A stretch of 64,000 nucleotides of DNA from Theropithecus gelada (Eukaryota > Chordata > Mammalia > Primates > Cercopithecidae). The stretch covers positions 123,872,298 through 123,936,297 of the forward strand of contig NC_037669.1 in the NCBI RefSeq assembly GCF_003255815.1. The letters are read 5' to 3'. The notes beneath the pieces were generated by a model. It searched no databases. It was not told the DNA's origin and saw only the letters and a list, made by a program, of their open reading frames with translations. Made by a program: the position numbers and the translations under genes. Below, piece by piece: positions 1-12,605 of the stretch. Every line of letters begins with the position of its first letter. The first letter of the stretch is position 1.

Positions 1-2317
1 AGTAGAGGACCCAGTTTCAGGGGGATTAATCACCTACAGAACCTGGGTGATAATGCGTGTTATTTTAAGTTGCTAAATTTTGGGATAATTTTTAATGTAA
101 AAATAGGTAACCAGTATAGAAAGGGAAAACATTCCTGAAATATTAAGTTCCACATCTTAAATGCTTCCATCTGGAAATGTCAAAGGCTATGTCTGCTGAA
201 AGCCCTTTTTTCAGAACTCGTCTCAAAAGCCCATCTAAATGCAAGAAGACTAGGACATGCAGGAAAACCTGTATACTGTCTGGTGTTCAATGTTTTCTCT
301 GACACAGATGCATAAAGAAAGCACCATATACATTGAATTTTTAATGCACGTATTCTTGGCCTAATACTAACTCCACATGTAACCATCCAGGTAACAACTT
401 GTTGCAATCACTGGCCAATGATTTTTTATCTAATCTATTTTCAGCAACATCATAAAGTTAATCCAGTCTAATGAATGTTGTTATCTGCATATGATATTTA
501 AAATATTTTCATATTAACACACTATCATCTAAATTTTATTCTCCCATAACTACTTTATTTATGCAGTATTTATGTAGTATTATTTTTACCGATTTTATCA
601 ATGTCGAACAAGCCTGGAGGGGTTCAAGAGTCTGCTCAGATCACAGAGCAAGATAGTGGCAACATTGGATCTTAAGTTTAAGCCATCTTTCTCAAAATCC
701 TGTGTTTTTTGATTTGTGAAGAATATATTTTGCTGGTCACTCTTTTTTAGTGTTAGATTACATAGCAAGTTCTTCCAAACAGTATGTATGCTAACCAAAG
801 AAAGCCATGCTGCTGAATATTAAAACTGCTAACTTGGATGTGTGGTGTAACAGATGCTCTAAAATGATGGCTATTATGACTGCAATCTTTAGTCAAATGT
901 ACAGCTTTAACAGTAGCAGGGTTGCAGTCATCTATGCCTTAAAATCAGAATTAATAAAATAATATTTCCATATAAAGAAGACTTATGTCTACAGTGCTTG
1001 CAAGGAGAACTCTTGGACTTTGTTCCTAGACCAGAATCTACCTTGCTGTGAGACCTTTGGCTCCACACTTGATTGACTTGTACCTCAGTCAATCCAGATG
1101 GAAAAATGGGGAAAAAGCCAGAACTCACTGAAAACCAGATGCTGCATCTGAGCTGTGATTTCCTAAGTAAATGAATTACAAAACATTGTTCAAGAGTGTA
1201 TGCATTTGAAATATTCTGGTAAGATAATTTTGTCTCACATAAAAACATATACAACTTGTAAATTATACATGCTCATGTTTTGTTCTTAAGGACAATTGTA
1301 ACTCATAGAAATATAATAAATTTTTTTGTTGGACTCTCTAGTGACACGAACATTGTTTAACATTCATTTTTTGCGGGGAGAAGATGGGGGTAATTTTGTA
1401 CTGCTAGAATCTGCTTTGTGGGTATATTTGGCATGTGTTAATATAGATATAAGTATATACATAAATACATAATGATACTTAACTAATACATTATGTGCTA
1501 TAAATTATTAAAACATATATTTTTGAACAAGGAAAATAAGCAAATAAAGCTCATAGAAAAGGGTAACCTATTATTTTCCGTGGTACCACTTTAAGAAAAT
1601 TTTGCACTTACATATCACACAGATGACAAGAACAAACACAGTTCCCAGGAAGAAAAGTCTACAATCAGTGTGGGACAGTAAAAATTAATTGTTCTTTATT
1701 TTTTTCATACCTACACTGGAAACATTGGAATGCCAAGTAAATGGAAGTAGAGAAAAATAATTGATGACACTGGAAATCCAAATCACAGGCATTACAAGAT
1801 GGTTTTTGCCTAAGAGTCAATCAACATGCAGACTTTCCGAGTGGCACATTGAGGGACCTTTTATTCGATATGATTATTCTTTTATATATAAGGGTCAGCA
1901 TTCCCATGGGAACACCATGGGTCTCTGTCTGTCTAAGGTGACAGAACCAGATAGGGATACAGAGTGAGGATTAACATTGGAAACTTGCAGTTATTTCAGG
2001 GCCAAGAAGCTCTACAAATAAAGTTCTGCTAGTTTTAACAAATAGTGCAACTCAACTATCTCCTTCTTTTTTATATTTTCCAGTAACAGCTTAAGAAGAA
2101 CATTTGGGTTGAACAACATTTTTAAGGTTGTGTATTCCTAAGTTACCAATTAACCTTATAAGACAACTGGTTGGGCTAAACAGTGACTTTTAGACATTTA
2201 AAATTTAGAGAAAAACATTAAAATGCTGTAATAGGGGACTGATGAAGTGTTGACTATGTTTTATTTTGCTATAAAAGAATATTTTAAAGCTTCCCACAGC
2301 AAAGCAACCGCTACTTT
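1..2317. other. Unique AT-rich DNA, no gene recognised
   Basis: No recognisable repeat family, splice-flanked exon or RNA gene was seen. The open frames are at most about 108 codons (928-1254, minus strand), as expected by chance. A small perfect inverted repeat (CCCATGG, 5-base loop, CCATGGG) lies near 1902-1920, about 20 bases after a TATA-like run (TTATATATAAGG). No transcript evidence follows from this. Confidence 0.55.
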
Positions 2318-2330
2318 TATCACTTTACTT

Positions 2331-2640
2331 ATTTTTTTAAATTAATTTTTTTTTTTTTTTTGAGACAGAATCTAGCTCTGTCGCCAGGCTGGAGTGCAGT
2401 GACACAATCTCAGCTCACTGCAACATCCGCCTCCCAGGTTCAAGTGATTCTCCTGCCTCAGACTCCCAAGTAGTTGTAATTACAGACACACAGCACCACG
2501 CCCAGCTAATTTTTGTATTTTTGTTAGAGACGGGGTTTCACCATGTTGGCCGGGAGGGTCTCAAACTCCTGACCTCGTGATCCACCCACCTCGGCCTCCC
2601 AAAGTGCTGGGATTATAGGCTTGAGCCACCATGCCCAGCC
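2331..2640 (-). mobile_element. Alu SINE, antisense (AluS-like)
   Basis: The poly-T run is followed by the reverse complement of a full dimeric Alu, from GAGACAGAATCTAGCTCTGT to the terminal GCCACCATGCCCAGCC. It is flanked by a 13-base target-site duplication, TATCACTTTACTT at 2318-2330 and TATCACTTCACTT at 2641-2653, with one mismatch. Known for the family: a 7SL-derived, L1-mobilised non-coding SINE. The antisense poly-T tract can act as a cryptic splice acceptor, but no matching donor was noticed. Confidence 0.96.
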
Positions 2641-3654
2641 TATCACTTCACTTCTATCACCTTATCTGTTATGCTTATTTTTCTCATTTTTCTTTTGACT
2701 GGTTAGAACTTTTAATGAATGTATATTAGTATGTATAGCAGTACGTATTTGGAAATTAGTAATAAACAGATTTGGTGATTGTTTACAGCACATTTCCATA
2801 CCTTTTAATATAAGAATGATTTGATTTCAGCTCATTTGAAGAAAGGACACTTAGTAGAAAAGGTCTGACAGTAAAATTACAAAGTGGACAAAAACAGTTA
2901 CAGAATCCCCAGCTTGAATTACATGATTTTAGCTGAGATTGTTTAAGGGGAACAGCAGGAGATAAATTTCTGCTCAAAGCGGCCAGCTATTTGGGCTGAG
3001 AGTTCCAATGTATGCAGTTACGGAGATGGGAATCTGGTGGTGGCTCAGAAAAATTTCAAGAATTCCTAAAAGTTCACAGTTTACTAGTTGAGAGTAATAT
3101 GATACAGAAATTTTTAAGTCACCAGAACACAATTTCATTAAAGTTTCCATTCTTCCATTATGGGAAGAACCATACTACTCCAAGCCACAGTTGTTCATTT
3201 TGCATCTATTCTGTTCTACATGTAATTTATAGTCTACATGGAGATAAGTTTTGAAAGTGAAAATCTGATCATTTACTTGCTTCTCATAGGGTAAATTCAT
3301 TCTGTTAACATGGCTTACAAAACAGTTTGGTCTCCTACTATCTTCTCCATTCTCATCTGTGAGTAAATTCACCTTGCCTCTTTTCTTTTCAACCTTTCTG
3401 ACTTCTCCATCTTTCATAATTTCCCTTAGCTTTCCTTTCTTAGGGTGTCTGTACTGGATGTTTTCTTCTACCAGAAATATTTCATTCTCTTCTTGTACAA
3501 GCTGAAGATTTCTCCTTGCCTCATTGAGAAAGTCAATCTCTTTTCGCAAAATCTTTCATTTTAATGCTTAGAAATGCTTGCCATAGATGTAATTTGGCAT
3601 GCATTTGCATGATTACTTAATTCATTTGATATCTCTAGACAGAATTCCCTTTGA
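2641..3654. other. Unique DNA with a 124-codon minus-strand open frame
   Basis: No repeat family was recognised. The minus strand at 3549-3175 is open for 124 codons and rich in Lys and Glu because that strand is purine-rich. The protein is not recognised, and no strong splice or Kozak context was seen. It is probably a chance frame. Confidence 0.5.
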
Positions 3655-3755
3655 AATCCTACTCTAGATTCTAAACTCTGTGAGAACTGTGTCTCTACTG
3701 CCTATTGAATGCCCTTCTATTATATTGGTTGAAAAATGAATGAATGAATAGAAGT
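3655..3755 (+). repeat. L2 LINE 3' end fragment
   Basis: The segment resembles the old L2 3' tail: TCTAGATTCTAAACTCTGTG, then sequence ending in the (TGAA)n-like tail TTGAAAAATGAATGAATGAA. Diverged and short. Known as an ancient, inactive mammalian LINE family. Confidence 0.6.
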
Positions 3756-3855
3756 ATGTTTGAAAAAATGGAAATGAGATTATAGAATAGTCATTATATA
3801 GGTGAGTCAGTAAGCATGAGATTTAGGAAGAACCTCATTAAAATAACTAACTTTT

Positions 3856-4168
3856 GGCTGGGTAAGGTGGTTCACACTTGTAATCCCAGCACTTTGGGAG
3901 GCTGAGGCTGGCGGATCATGAGGTCAGGAGTTAAAGACCAGCCTGGCCAACATGGTGAAATCCTGTCTCTACTAAAAGTACAAAAATTAGCTGGGCATGG
4001 TGGTGCATGCCTGTAATCACAGCTACTTGGGAGGCTGAGGCAGGATAATTGCTTGAACTGGGAGTCAGGAGGCGGAGGTTGCAGTGAGCCGAGATCATGC
4101 CACTGCACTTCAGACTGAGCTACAGAGCAAGACTCCATCTCCAAAATAAATAAATAAATAAATAAATA
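3856..4168 (+). mobile_element. Alu SINE, sense (AluS-like)
   Basis: A full dimeric Alu begins GGCTGGGTAAGGTGGTTCAC and ends in an (AAAT)n tail formed from the poly-A. The A and B boxes of the internal RNA polymerase III promoter are present in mutated form. The flanks CTAACTTTT (before) and CTAGTTTTC (after) look like a decayed target-site duplication. Confidence 0.96.
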
Positions 4169-4749
4169 GCTAGTTTTCAGTTGATGTGTAATTAATTAGA
4201 TAGCACAGAAGAGAGGAAAGTAAATTGTTTCCTTATCAGTTAAATCTACAGTGTTAGGGCGCATCACCTGCTTTAAGAAAGATAAAAAACACTTTCTCTC
4301 CCTTCAAGTGCTTCATGTAGGTGTAATGACAATTTTACAGTCCATTTTCATCTTTACAGAATGTGTCATATAGTTGAAATAGAAAATGCTTCATGTTTGG
4401 TGTTCTGTCTTGTGGAAATTGTATTTCCTATTTTATGATTACATCTAAAGCACAAATGACGATTCAGACATGTCATTGTGCAATATATATAAGATACATT
4501 TTTCTCAATGAAAAGCATATTTTGTTGCTTGAATAAATACACCCCTCCCTTTCTAGGTCAAGTGAGATATTGTTTTCTTTTGTTACAGAGATCAGAGGCA
4601 CTGATTTTCTTCCTATCTTTGCCTTATATCATAAAGCAAAAATAATCTCACTACAAAAAATAATAATTTTGTAGGTGATGGATATATTTAGCTTGATTTA
4701 GTCTTTCAACAATGTATACACACTTCAAAACATTATACCCCCAAAATAT
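4169..4749. other. Unique AT-rich DNA
   Basis: No repeat family, gene or RNA signature was recognised in this stretch. Confidence 0.5.
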
Positions 4750-5150
4750 TGTCTTTTTTTTGTCATAAGCAAACACAACAGCCTGAATAAATTATAAAGC
4801 AAAGAGTTTTATTTGGCACATGATTCTGGAGGATGGGAAGTTCAAGATCTCGGGGCTACATCTGGTGAGGGCCTTTATTTCCCGTATCATAACATGGTGG
4901 AAAACATCACAGGATGAGGAAGGGCGACAGAGGGTGAGAGTGTGTGAAACACACACAAAATTTGTGCTAAACTTATTCTGTTCATAACTAAATCAATTGC
5001 AATACCTAAGTTACTCCCACAATAATGGCCTTAATCCATTTATGAGGGCAATGTCCCCATGATTTAATCCCTTCTTAAAGTTCCCACCTTTCTATACAAT
5101 GGCAGTTAAATTTCAAAATGAGTTTTGGAGGGGACATTCAAACCATAGCA
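4750..5150 (-). repeat. MLT1-type solo LTR (ERVL-MaLR), antisense
   Basis: Read on the minus strand it starts TGCTATGGTTTGAATGTCCC and ends in the TTATAATTTATTCAGGC-type terminus, the usual MLT1 LTR layout. It contains CTTGAACTTCCCATCCTCCA followed by an ATAAA-type polyadenylation context. Diverged, with no internal retroviral genes nearby, so it is a solitary LTR. Subfamily not assigned. Confidence 0.8.
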
Positions 5151-6849
5151 GATATATACAATTATTACTTGTCAACTAAAACTAAAACTAAAATTAAAAA
5201 TAATGTTGTCAGTTTTAACCAGAGTTCTGCTTCCCATAGAGAGAGGGGAGTTGTTTGGAGGAATCATTTATCTTGACTTATGTTCTCCTAAATTCCTGTG
5301 GCAAACCTAATCTGAAATATGCATGAATATTAGATTTACTGAATAAATATTCAGTCCTGAATAATGATTTTTTTTCTTGTCTTTTCAATAAGAATATTGG
5401 AAAGGCTCCTGGGATTCTCATAGCCATAGTGCAGCTCAGTTTTATTTTTCAGAGGATGCATTTTATTTGTCTCAGAACATCTCTGTTTGGTATTGCTAAC
5501 TGCAGAACAAAATAGCCAGCTGCCCTGCCCCAAGAAGTCTCCCTCATGAATAAGCCCCATACTTATGGACTTCTACTTTGTACTTGAAATTCACACAAGT
5601 AGCCATTAAATAAATTCCTAGGTGCTGAGTCTGTTCTGCAGACTCTGGCTGAGTGACAGATGAAGTAAGCATGCTGACACAGGTATTTTGCCTGACAGTG
5701 CAGCTATGGGACCACACGGCTCTGCACTACCATTGAGAGTCTGGCAACCGCTGAGAGAGTGCAGCCCTGATAAGCTGGCAATGCTAGCATTTATTTAGTA
5801 CAGATTTAGTGACAAAGGCTTAGAGCAAACACAATTTGTGGGTAATAAACATTGTTGATCCCCTGAGTAGAGAGCAGTACTCTGCGTGAATGATCATAGG
5901 TTGGTTTCTGGAGACGGGAGTAAACAAATTAATCTAGATAAGTTCCTTTACATTCCCTTGTCAGCTAACCCTTGCTCTTAAGATAATTTAACTGCCTTCA
6001 GCTAAATCCTCTTTTGAAGCGTTTGCAAAACCTTTTGGCCTTCTAAGAAGGTTTGCATCTTTCCCTATAATTTTTATAACTTTTCCCACCACTCTGATCC
6101 ATCTCCAACATCTAGGTCTTGTAGTTAGTCCAACTCTACTAATAGTCAGTGAACATTTCATGATGGTTAATGATGGAGAGAGAAACATGGTATGCTGGTA
6201 AGAACGCCAAATAGGCTCTTGGAAAACATGGATTATAGTTTTGGGTTGAGAAAGATACTCAGATAACATACTTATCACTGTTCTAAATGCAAAGTAAGCA
6301 ATAAAATATCAGTACTGTTATAATTGGGTCACTTGTCTGCAAAATGATATATTTTATCTCACTAACTAAAATGCTGTAAGTCTTTTCAGTAAATCTAGAA
6401 GCCTGTGGGAAATAAGTGGACAGGGTTAAGTACTGATAACTAGAGAACGTGTAACTTATTATAACATGATAAACAAGGTGAAACATTCTTCAGTCACTTC
6501 AAGGTGATTTTGAAAATCAATACCATAATAAGAAAATAAATTATTTTGCTCATAGACAAGTTTTTAGGTGATATAAGTTGACCTATATATGACTAAATTT
6601 TAGAATAGGAGTGATATGAAAAACATTTAGTAACTCTATACAGACAATCACAAGTTATACACAGTGATTCTTTGATCACGCAATCATTTTTGAAGCCATC
6701 TCAACTGGGAATATGTAGTTACCATGAGACACTCTCTTTGCCTTTGGTGTTTGAGTCACAGTGGTCTTCTTTAAGTTCCTCAAAGGGCTATTGTTCCTTC
6801 AATGCCTTCGTACAGGCTAATATCCCCTGCCAGGAAAATCATTTGTCTA
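5151..6849. other. Unique DNA
   Basis: No repeat was recognised. The part 5630-5960 is less AT-rich than its surroundings and holds a perfect 7-base hairpin (GAGTCTG / CAGACTC, about 5627-5645) and a forkhead-like GTAAACAAA near 5921. This could be a conserved non-coding element, but conservation cannot be judged from one sequence. Confidence 0.45.
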
Positions 6850-7195
6850 CAATCATTCTCCCTACCTAATTAAATCTTGCTCACCTTTCAAATCTTAGCA
6901 AAAGTGTCACTTCCCTTAGAAAGCCTTTGTAGGTTATCTCAGACAAGATCAGGTCCACTTATTCTAGGCTTATAGCTTCTTATAATTTTCCTTCATGATG
7001 ATTATCTTTAAGTTATTCATCTGATGTTCATTTTATCACAGCCAGTTTTCCACTCCTCAGTGAGAGAAAGCAAGCTCTAGGAAGGCAGTGTCCCTGACTG
7101 TTGGGCTCACCTGCTTATCCCATACGCCTAGCATACAGTTCCTGGCAGATCATCAGCATTGAATACTGTTTGTTGGATAACTGTATAAATGAATT
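6850..7195 (+). repeat. L2 LINE fragment, 3' end
   Basis: The series CTCACCTTTCAAATCTTAGC, AAGTGTCACTTCCCTTAGAA, CTCTAGGAAGGCAGTGTCCC, CCTAGCATACAGTTCCTGGC and TGTTTGTTGGATAACTG follows the order of the L2 3' end consensus. This is an old, diverged copy that belongs to an inactive family. Confidence 0.72.
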
Positions 7196-8721
7196 TCAGA
7201 ATCCAAGCTATGGTATCTGAATGCCTTAATATGCTATTGTTTTGTTATAACTGTACTCCGTCACATTGTACTTATGTATTTTAATTGACTAACTGAAGAA
7301 TAACTAAGTGAAGTCAAAGGCCATGACTATTCCACAAACCTAGTAGAAACTCTGTAGGAGTTCAACAGTGGCTTTCTATGTGATGTCTATTGTTGCCAAC
7401 TCATGTTTACTTTTGTGTTTTTTCAAAGCCTTCTCTTATGCTTAGAATATGTATGAAATGTAGTAAAATTGATTTTTGGGGGTTACAAGTGAGGCTCTGA
7501 TATTCACAGAGATTTGCTGACCTTGCCAGATAAATTAACAAGGTGCAGGAACAGATGTAGGAAGACGATTCAGATCTCCAGTATTAGTTCACATTTCTGA
7601 TTTATGCAGTGCTCAGGAAAGAGAAAACCACTTGTCAGAGCCCTACCAGTGTGTTCTTGGCCAGGACTGGAGCAAGTTCAAAATGCAACGTCTTACATCA
7701 GAGAAATGAAAGAGGAGGCAATTCAGAGAAGGAGGTCCCAGGGGCTCCCCATATGGAAGTGCCAATCTAAATATGAAGCAAAGATCCAGGTTAAGATCAT
7801 AAACTAGAAATGAAATAGCAAGTTCAAGGGCCAGAAGGCTTGATTAACCGGGGTGCCAAATTGGCAGGTCAGGCAAGAAGAGACAGAAGTGAGGAAATAA
7901 GGGCTCTAAGTACAGCCAATAGGGAAAAGGCAGGCATGGGTAGGTTTTGGAAAGTTTTTAAGTTTAAATTTTGATTTTGTTTATTTCCTGTGGGGTCATA
8001 GCTATTGAATTATCCTAGTTCTAGACCTTCCTCACGCCTATGCTCCCAGCTATGTGCTAGAGCCGATTTTCTATGTTATGTTGGATAGTCATTGGAAAAG
8101 AAGTTCAATCACACAGATAATTCCTAATTTCTACAGGATTTACCAGTTCCTTTTTTCAGGCGTGAACTGGATATAGAATTACAGTTTGGATTTATTACCT
8201 AGTGATCTTAGAAAAAGAAATCGTACAAGTTAATTATAAACATGTTTTAAATTTTGTAGTGAATAGTGAAGTAGATCAATTATCATAGAATCAGAATCTT
8301 AGTCATCTTTGTGAAGTTAACATTCCTCTAGACTTTTTAAGTGTCTAATGTATGCTATCGTTTAATGGATCCCTCATGTATTCATCCTCAGCTTCAATAC
8401 TTATCCACATTCTGTCATTCTTGCTTTGTTTAATAGTTTCATTAGTACTGTCTTTCAAACATTGAGATGTTTGCTGTGCCAATGCTAAATGTGCAGTGGT
8501 GAGGCCATGTCAAAGTGGGACTTCTTTGTATATTGTTCAGAATACTCCAGAAGGGTTTACTGAAATGAGCACATTACCTCTTAGATGAAAGCAGAATTAA
8601 AGGATTTTCTTCAAAAGAAAGAGCCTCTGACATATTGAATCTTGCCCTTTTAAAATGTGTGATGCCAGGGACAGAAAACCAAGGACGTTACTTTGGTGAA
8701 GCAATATCTTTCTAAGAAATA
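7196..8721. other. Unique AT-rich DNA
   Basis: No gene or repeat was recognised. Open frames are at most 67 codons. Confidence 0.5.
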
Positions 8722-8733
8722 CCACTTCTATAC

Positions 8734-8734
8734 T

Positions 8735-8773
<39 letters not shown>

Positions 8774-8775
8774 TT
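8734..8775. repeat. (TTTA)n microsatellite
   Basis: About ten uninterrupted TTTA units derived from the tail of the adjoining Alu. Perfect arrays of this length are usually length-polymorphic. Confidence 0.95.
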
Positions 8776-9070
8776 GAGACTGAGTCTCGCTCTGTCACCC
8801 AGGCTGGAGCCTGGAGCGCAGTGGCGCCATCTTGGCTCACTGCAAGCTCTGTCTCCCAAGTTCATGCCATTCTCCTGCCTCAACCTCCCGAGTAGCTGGG
8901 ACTACAGGCATGTGCCACCACGCCCTGCTAATTTTTTTTTTGTATTTTTAGTAGAGACAGGGTTTCACCGTGTTAGCTGGGATGGTCTCGATCTCCTGAC
9001 CTCGTGATCCGCCTTCCTCGGCCTCCCAAAGTGCTGGTGGGATTACAGGCGTGAGCCACCGCACCCGGCC
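8734..9070 (-). mobile_element. Alu SINE, antisense (AluY-like), with (TTTA)n tail
   Basis: The antisense Alu runs from GAGACTGAGTCTCGCTCTGT to GAGCCACCGCACCCGGCC and has low divergence. The 11-base target-site duplication CACTTCTATAC sits at 8723-8733 and 9071-9081. Its poly-A tail has become a perfect (TTTA) microsatellite of about ten units (8734-8775). Small internal duplications are visible: CTGGAGCCTGGAGC near 8803 and CTGGTGGGATT near 9034. Confidence 0.97.
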
Positions 9071-9081
9071 CACTTCTATAC

Positions 9082-12000
9082 ATTTAAAATAATAAAACAA
9101 TATGAAGCATACCTGTTCCTAAGAATTAGGAAAGCTAAATACAAAATACAAAGCACAGACAAAAATGCTTTTTTGTGTGTATGGAGGAAAAATGTTCTCT
9201 CTTTCTCTCTCTCTTTAGGACGAATCTGCACTGAGTCCTCTAGGACATCACAATGTGTCAGAATAATTTTTATGTCTTTTAATGTTTAATGTCACCTTTT
9301 TTTTTTCCTTTGTACCTCTGCCAGTAAACCCAGGTACATAGCAGGTGTTTTGTAAGTGTCAGTTGAATTAATTTAATTTGTTTCCTTGAACTAATTTTTT
9401 TCTTTCTCAATTGATTATCCCAAAGTTACCAGCCTCCTCACTACCCTATTCTGTTTTAGAATAATAGCCACTGCGATAACGTGCAGTTACATTCCCTGCC
9501 ATATATAACATGATGATGTTGCTGGTGATGCTGATGATGATAATGGCATCATCCCTTGCCCCTTGATTTGGTTTTTAAATGAAATACAGTCAATGAGAAA
9601 GTATCCTTGGCATTGTCTTTGAATAATTCCTCTCCATGCATGTAAAAACTCTGTCATGCTGCTTTGTATAACTTTACTACCTTTTAGAAGTCATGTTGAG
9701 ATCTGTCATTGTGGAACACGTTGAAGCCCTGTGGGAAAGGGAGATGTTTTAATAGTTTCTACTAAAAATGACATTTTTCTCTTAAAAGTCTCCATTGTGA
9801 TTGTGACTCTGACAAAAAAGGAGGATTATTTCTATTCTTGTTCTCTTTAATGAGTTGCAGGTAGAATAACTTATGGACACTGGAACATGGGAATTAAGTT
9901 CTTTTTTCTTTTAAATCAATCTGTTGTCAGAGAAGAGATGGATATTTGGTGAATTTGAAACAAAAACGTCTCATTTATAATTGATCTGATACAACTCTCA
10001 GCATGCTTAGTGTGAAACTCATATTATCTTCCACTTCCAAGGACAAAGACTCACTTGTTAAAATTATGTTATTGGTAGAAAAATTTTAAAACACCTATAG
10101 CAATGTACAGCAATGGGTGGCAAAATGTATGATGGAGCATTTTAAAAGATGCTAGAAAGATAAATGAGTATTTGTAGGTAACTACAAGTGCTGATTCTCT
10201 AACTACAAGTATTCACTGAACTTCATGAAGGCAATAATTACTTCTTTTTGGAATTATAATGACAAAATGTATTTGTAAAGTTGTTATTACCTAGATCTCC
10301 AGGAAGCACAAGTTATAAACTTCTATAAATTAAGCCTTCTGAGATTTTAAAGATATTTATAAAAGATTCTGTATAGGAAACATTGAACCTATTTCTGAAA
10401 GCCGGGAGTTTTAGTGCACTTTATGTTAGAGTATTCTTAAAAAAAAAGAAAAGCAAGAAAGATTTTTCCTCTCACTTTTTCTTCATTCCGTTCTGTAGAT
10501 GTCACTGTAGCATAGGGAAAAGGAAGAGGACTTCTTTTGTTTTGAAAATATATGACTTCTACATGAAAATGAAAGAAAGAGGTGATTTGATTTATTATGC
10601 CAGGGTTGTCATATCAACAATATAGTTTCCAAGCAACTAGAAGAAGAAATTATTTTATAAATTTATTTGCTTAGACTCATAAAATGGACCAAATGGAAGA
10701 CACTTTTTTCACCCGTGATTATGTGGTAATTAAAAAAAGTCATTACACAGAAATTATGCATTAAATTCGCATTACTAAGAAGAGTTCAAAATGAATCATG
10801 TGAATGTAATCAATGCCAAAAGACTTAATGAAGATTTCCTGCTTCCAAGAAAGCATTGTTGTTTCATGTTTATATATTTTCGATAATTGCTTTCCAGGGT
10901 CTATACCAATGATTTGAGTAAAATGGTTCCAATTTCCTTCTTCCAAGAGGCTAACATATGCAGTTTTCACTATTATGCCCTTTAAACACGCTTCAGAATA
11001 AACTCCTTATAGAACCCTGGTGCTCATTCTGTTAGACGTACTGCTTAGAATCCTCTACTTATGCAAATGACCTGTACCAGTTATTAAAAAGACTTCCCCA
11101 AAGTTACTAAACTTATTAGAAAATGAAGCATTGATTTTTTAAGCAATTGCCCTGGGGATGTTAGAGGCTTGTTAGACATTCACAGTCCATATTCCCAAAA
11201 CATCTCTTATGTAGTTTAAACATTTTCATTGCTATTTTTGAGGTGCTGCTTATGTCTTTACTTGGGAAAAGCCTGACCTACATGTAGCAGAGCTAGTCTT
11301 TTGTACTTTCCTTTTATTAGAACTTTCTCCAAGGTTTTTTATTTGCTCAGATTGCTGATATATATATATATATTTTTTATATATATATCTCACGTATAAC
11401 AAACTTCTTAGACAAAGGAAGCAAAAATCTGCATGCAATCCTGGGACAAGATATTTTGTATCCATCTACCACAAGCATATTTGTTGACAGAGAAAATTAA
11501 TACTGCCTATAGAAAGCATCCCTTTCCTTTGCTTTGGCAAGGATGCTTTTTTCTTTCATTTTGGTTGCTTTTGGAAATATTCTTTTTTCAGAGGCCCATA
11601 GGCTGTACATACCTAAAGAATTAAGAAAAAAACGCTTATATTAAAGAATTACTAACCAAACCACAGCATTCTACTAAATTTTTCTATTCAAAATATTGAC
11701 AAAAAGATAGCTATAATTTTCCAAGCTACATGTAGTGGGACATTTTCTCTGACCAATTCAGATGCATCTCTCCATTGTTAACAACATCTTTTGTAACCCT
11801 ATAGACACTTCAGAGAGTCAGCAAGTGGAAGAAAAATATTTCTTCCTTCAAAGGACATTGTCCTTATATTATTATGCTTGCAACACAATTGCCAAGTAGT
11901 GCTGTTTCTGGTACTTAGTCCAACTTAGACTGTGGATATTTTCTTCCTTTTTATTTGTTTGTTTATCTTCTCAAGTCACTACTGCCTCAGAAGAAAGAAC

Positions 12001-12447
12001 AATCAATTTTGAGATTCTTGCCAGTGCTGCATATTCCCAGGCTTTACAATAAACATTCTTGCTATACTATGCTTGTTTTCTTGTTACCTGTCAATGCTCT
12101 GCTTCATTACTTCTGTATCTTCTTCTCAATATTGTGCTCTTAGGCACATTTTTCTTATTATCTTTCTGGGGAAGTCAATCTATTTGTATCTTCTCCTGTC
12201 TCAAAAAAGCAAGTGCACAAATTTTGTCCTCTTTACTTTTTTACATCAAAGTTTGTTTGTAAAACTGTTTCTTTGATTTCTTGATGGAACTCATAAGCTA
12301 TCACATGTGCCTTCCTGTAAGTAGACAATGAAGTTTGTAATTACTTCAGAAAATTAGGTGGGAGATTTAAAAATGAAGAGGAAGGGTTTCCTTTTTTTTT
12401 TTTTTTTTTCCAGTATGAATTCCCTTAAGTCTTGGTGAAACTATCTT
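9082..12447. other. Unique AT-rich DNA with simple repeats
   Basis: No gene was recognised. The stretch includes a short CT run near 9200, a possible L2/MIR end at about 9320-9380 (CAGGTACATAGCAGGTG), an interrupted GAT-rich run near 9512-9543, a (TA)n tract at 11358-11390 and a poly-T run at about 12391-12410. Open frames are at most 80 codons. Confidence 0.5.
11358..11390. repeat. (TA)n simple repeat, near-palindromic
   Basis: Two runs of TA flank TTTTTT, making a low-complexity self-complementary tract. No further function is visible. Confidence 0.85.
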
Positions 12448-12605
12448 GACTAGTGCTTGTCAAACTTGAATGTACATTAAAATCACCTGTGGATCCAGTA
12501 TTAAGGTCTATTCTGAATCTGCAAGTCTTGGAAGGGTCTGGGCCTGAAATCTCAGCACTCAGGTTGTGCCTATGGTATGAATCTGCACACTACTCATTGA
12601 GTGGG
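12448..12605 (+). repeat. MER5-type hAT-Charlie DNA transposon remnant
   Basis: The order TGCTTGTCAAACTTGAATGT, CATTAAAATCACCTGTGGAT, TTCTGAATCTGCAAGTCTTG and GGGTCTGGGCCTGA matches the MER5A layout: terminal inverted repeat, AATCACCTGG-like core, then the TTCTGATTCAGTAGGTCTGG-like core. It is non-autonomous, with no transposase. Confidence 0.78.

Noticed and set aside
1902..1920. CCCATGG / CCATGGG inverted repeat after a TATA-like run
   Set aside because: Short arms and no downstream exon or transcript signal. Likely chance.
3872..4144. Open frames within Alu copies (also at 8693-9007, 23504-23830 and 26526-26786)
   Set aside because: Typical chance frames in Alu sequence. Alu is non-coding.
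9505..9545. GAT-rich run as a possible coding Asp repeat or microsatellite
   Set aside because: Interrupted and short, and no open frame of interest spans it.
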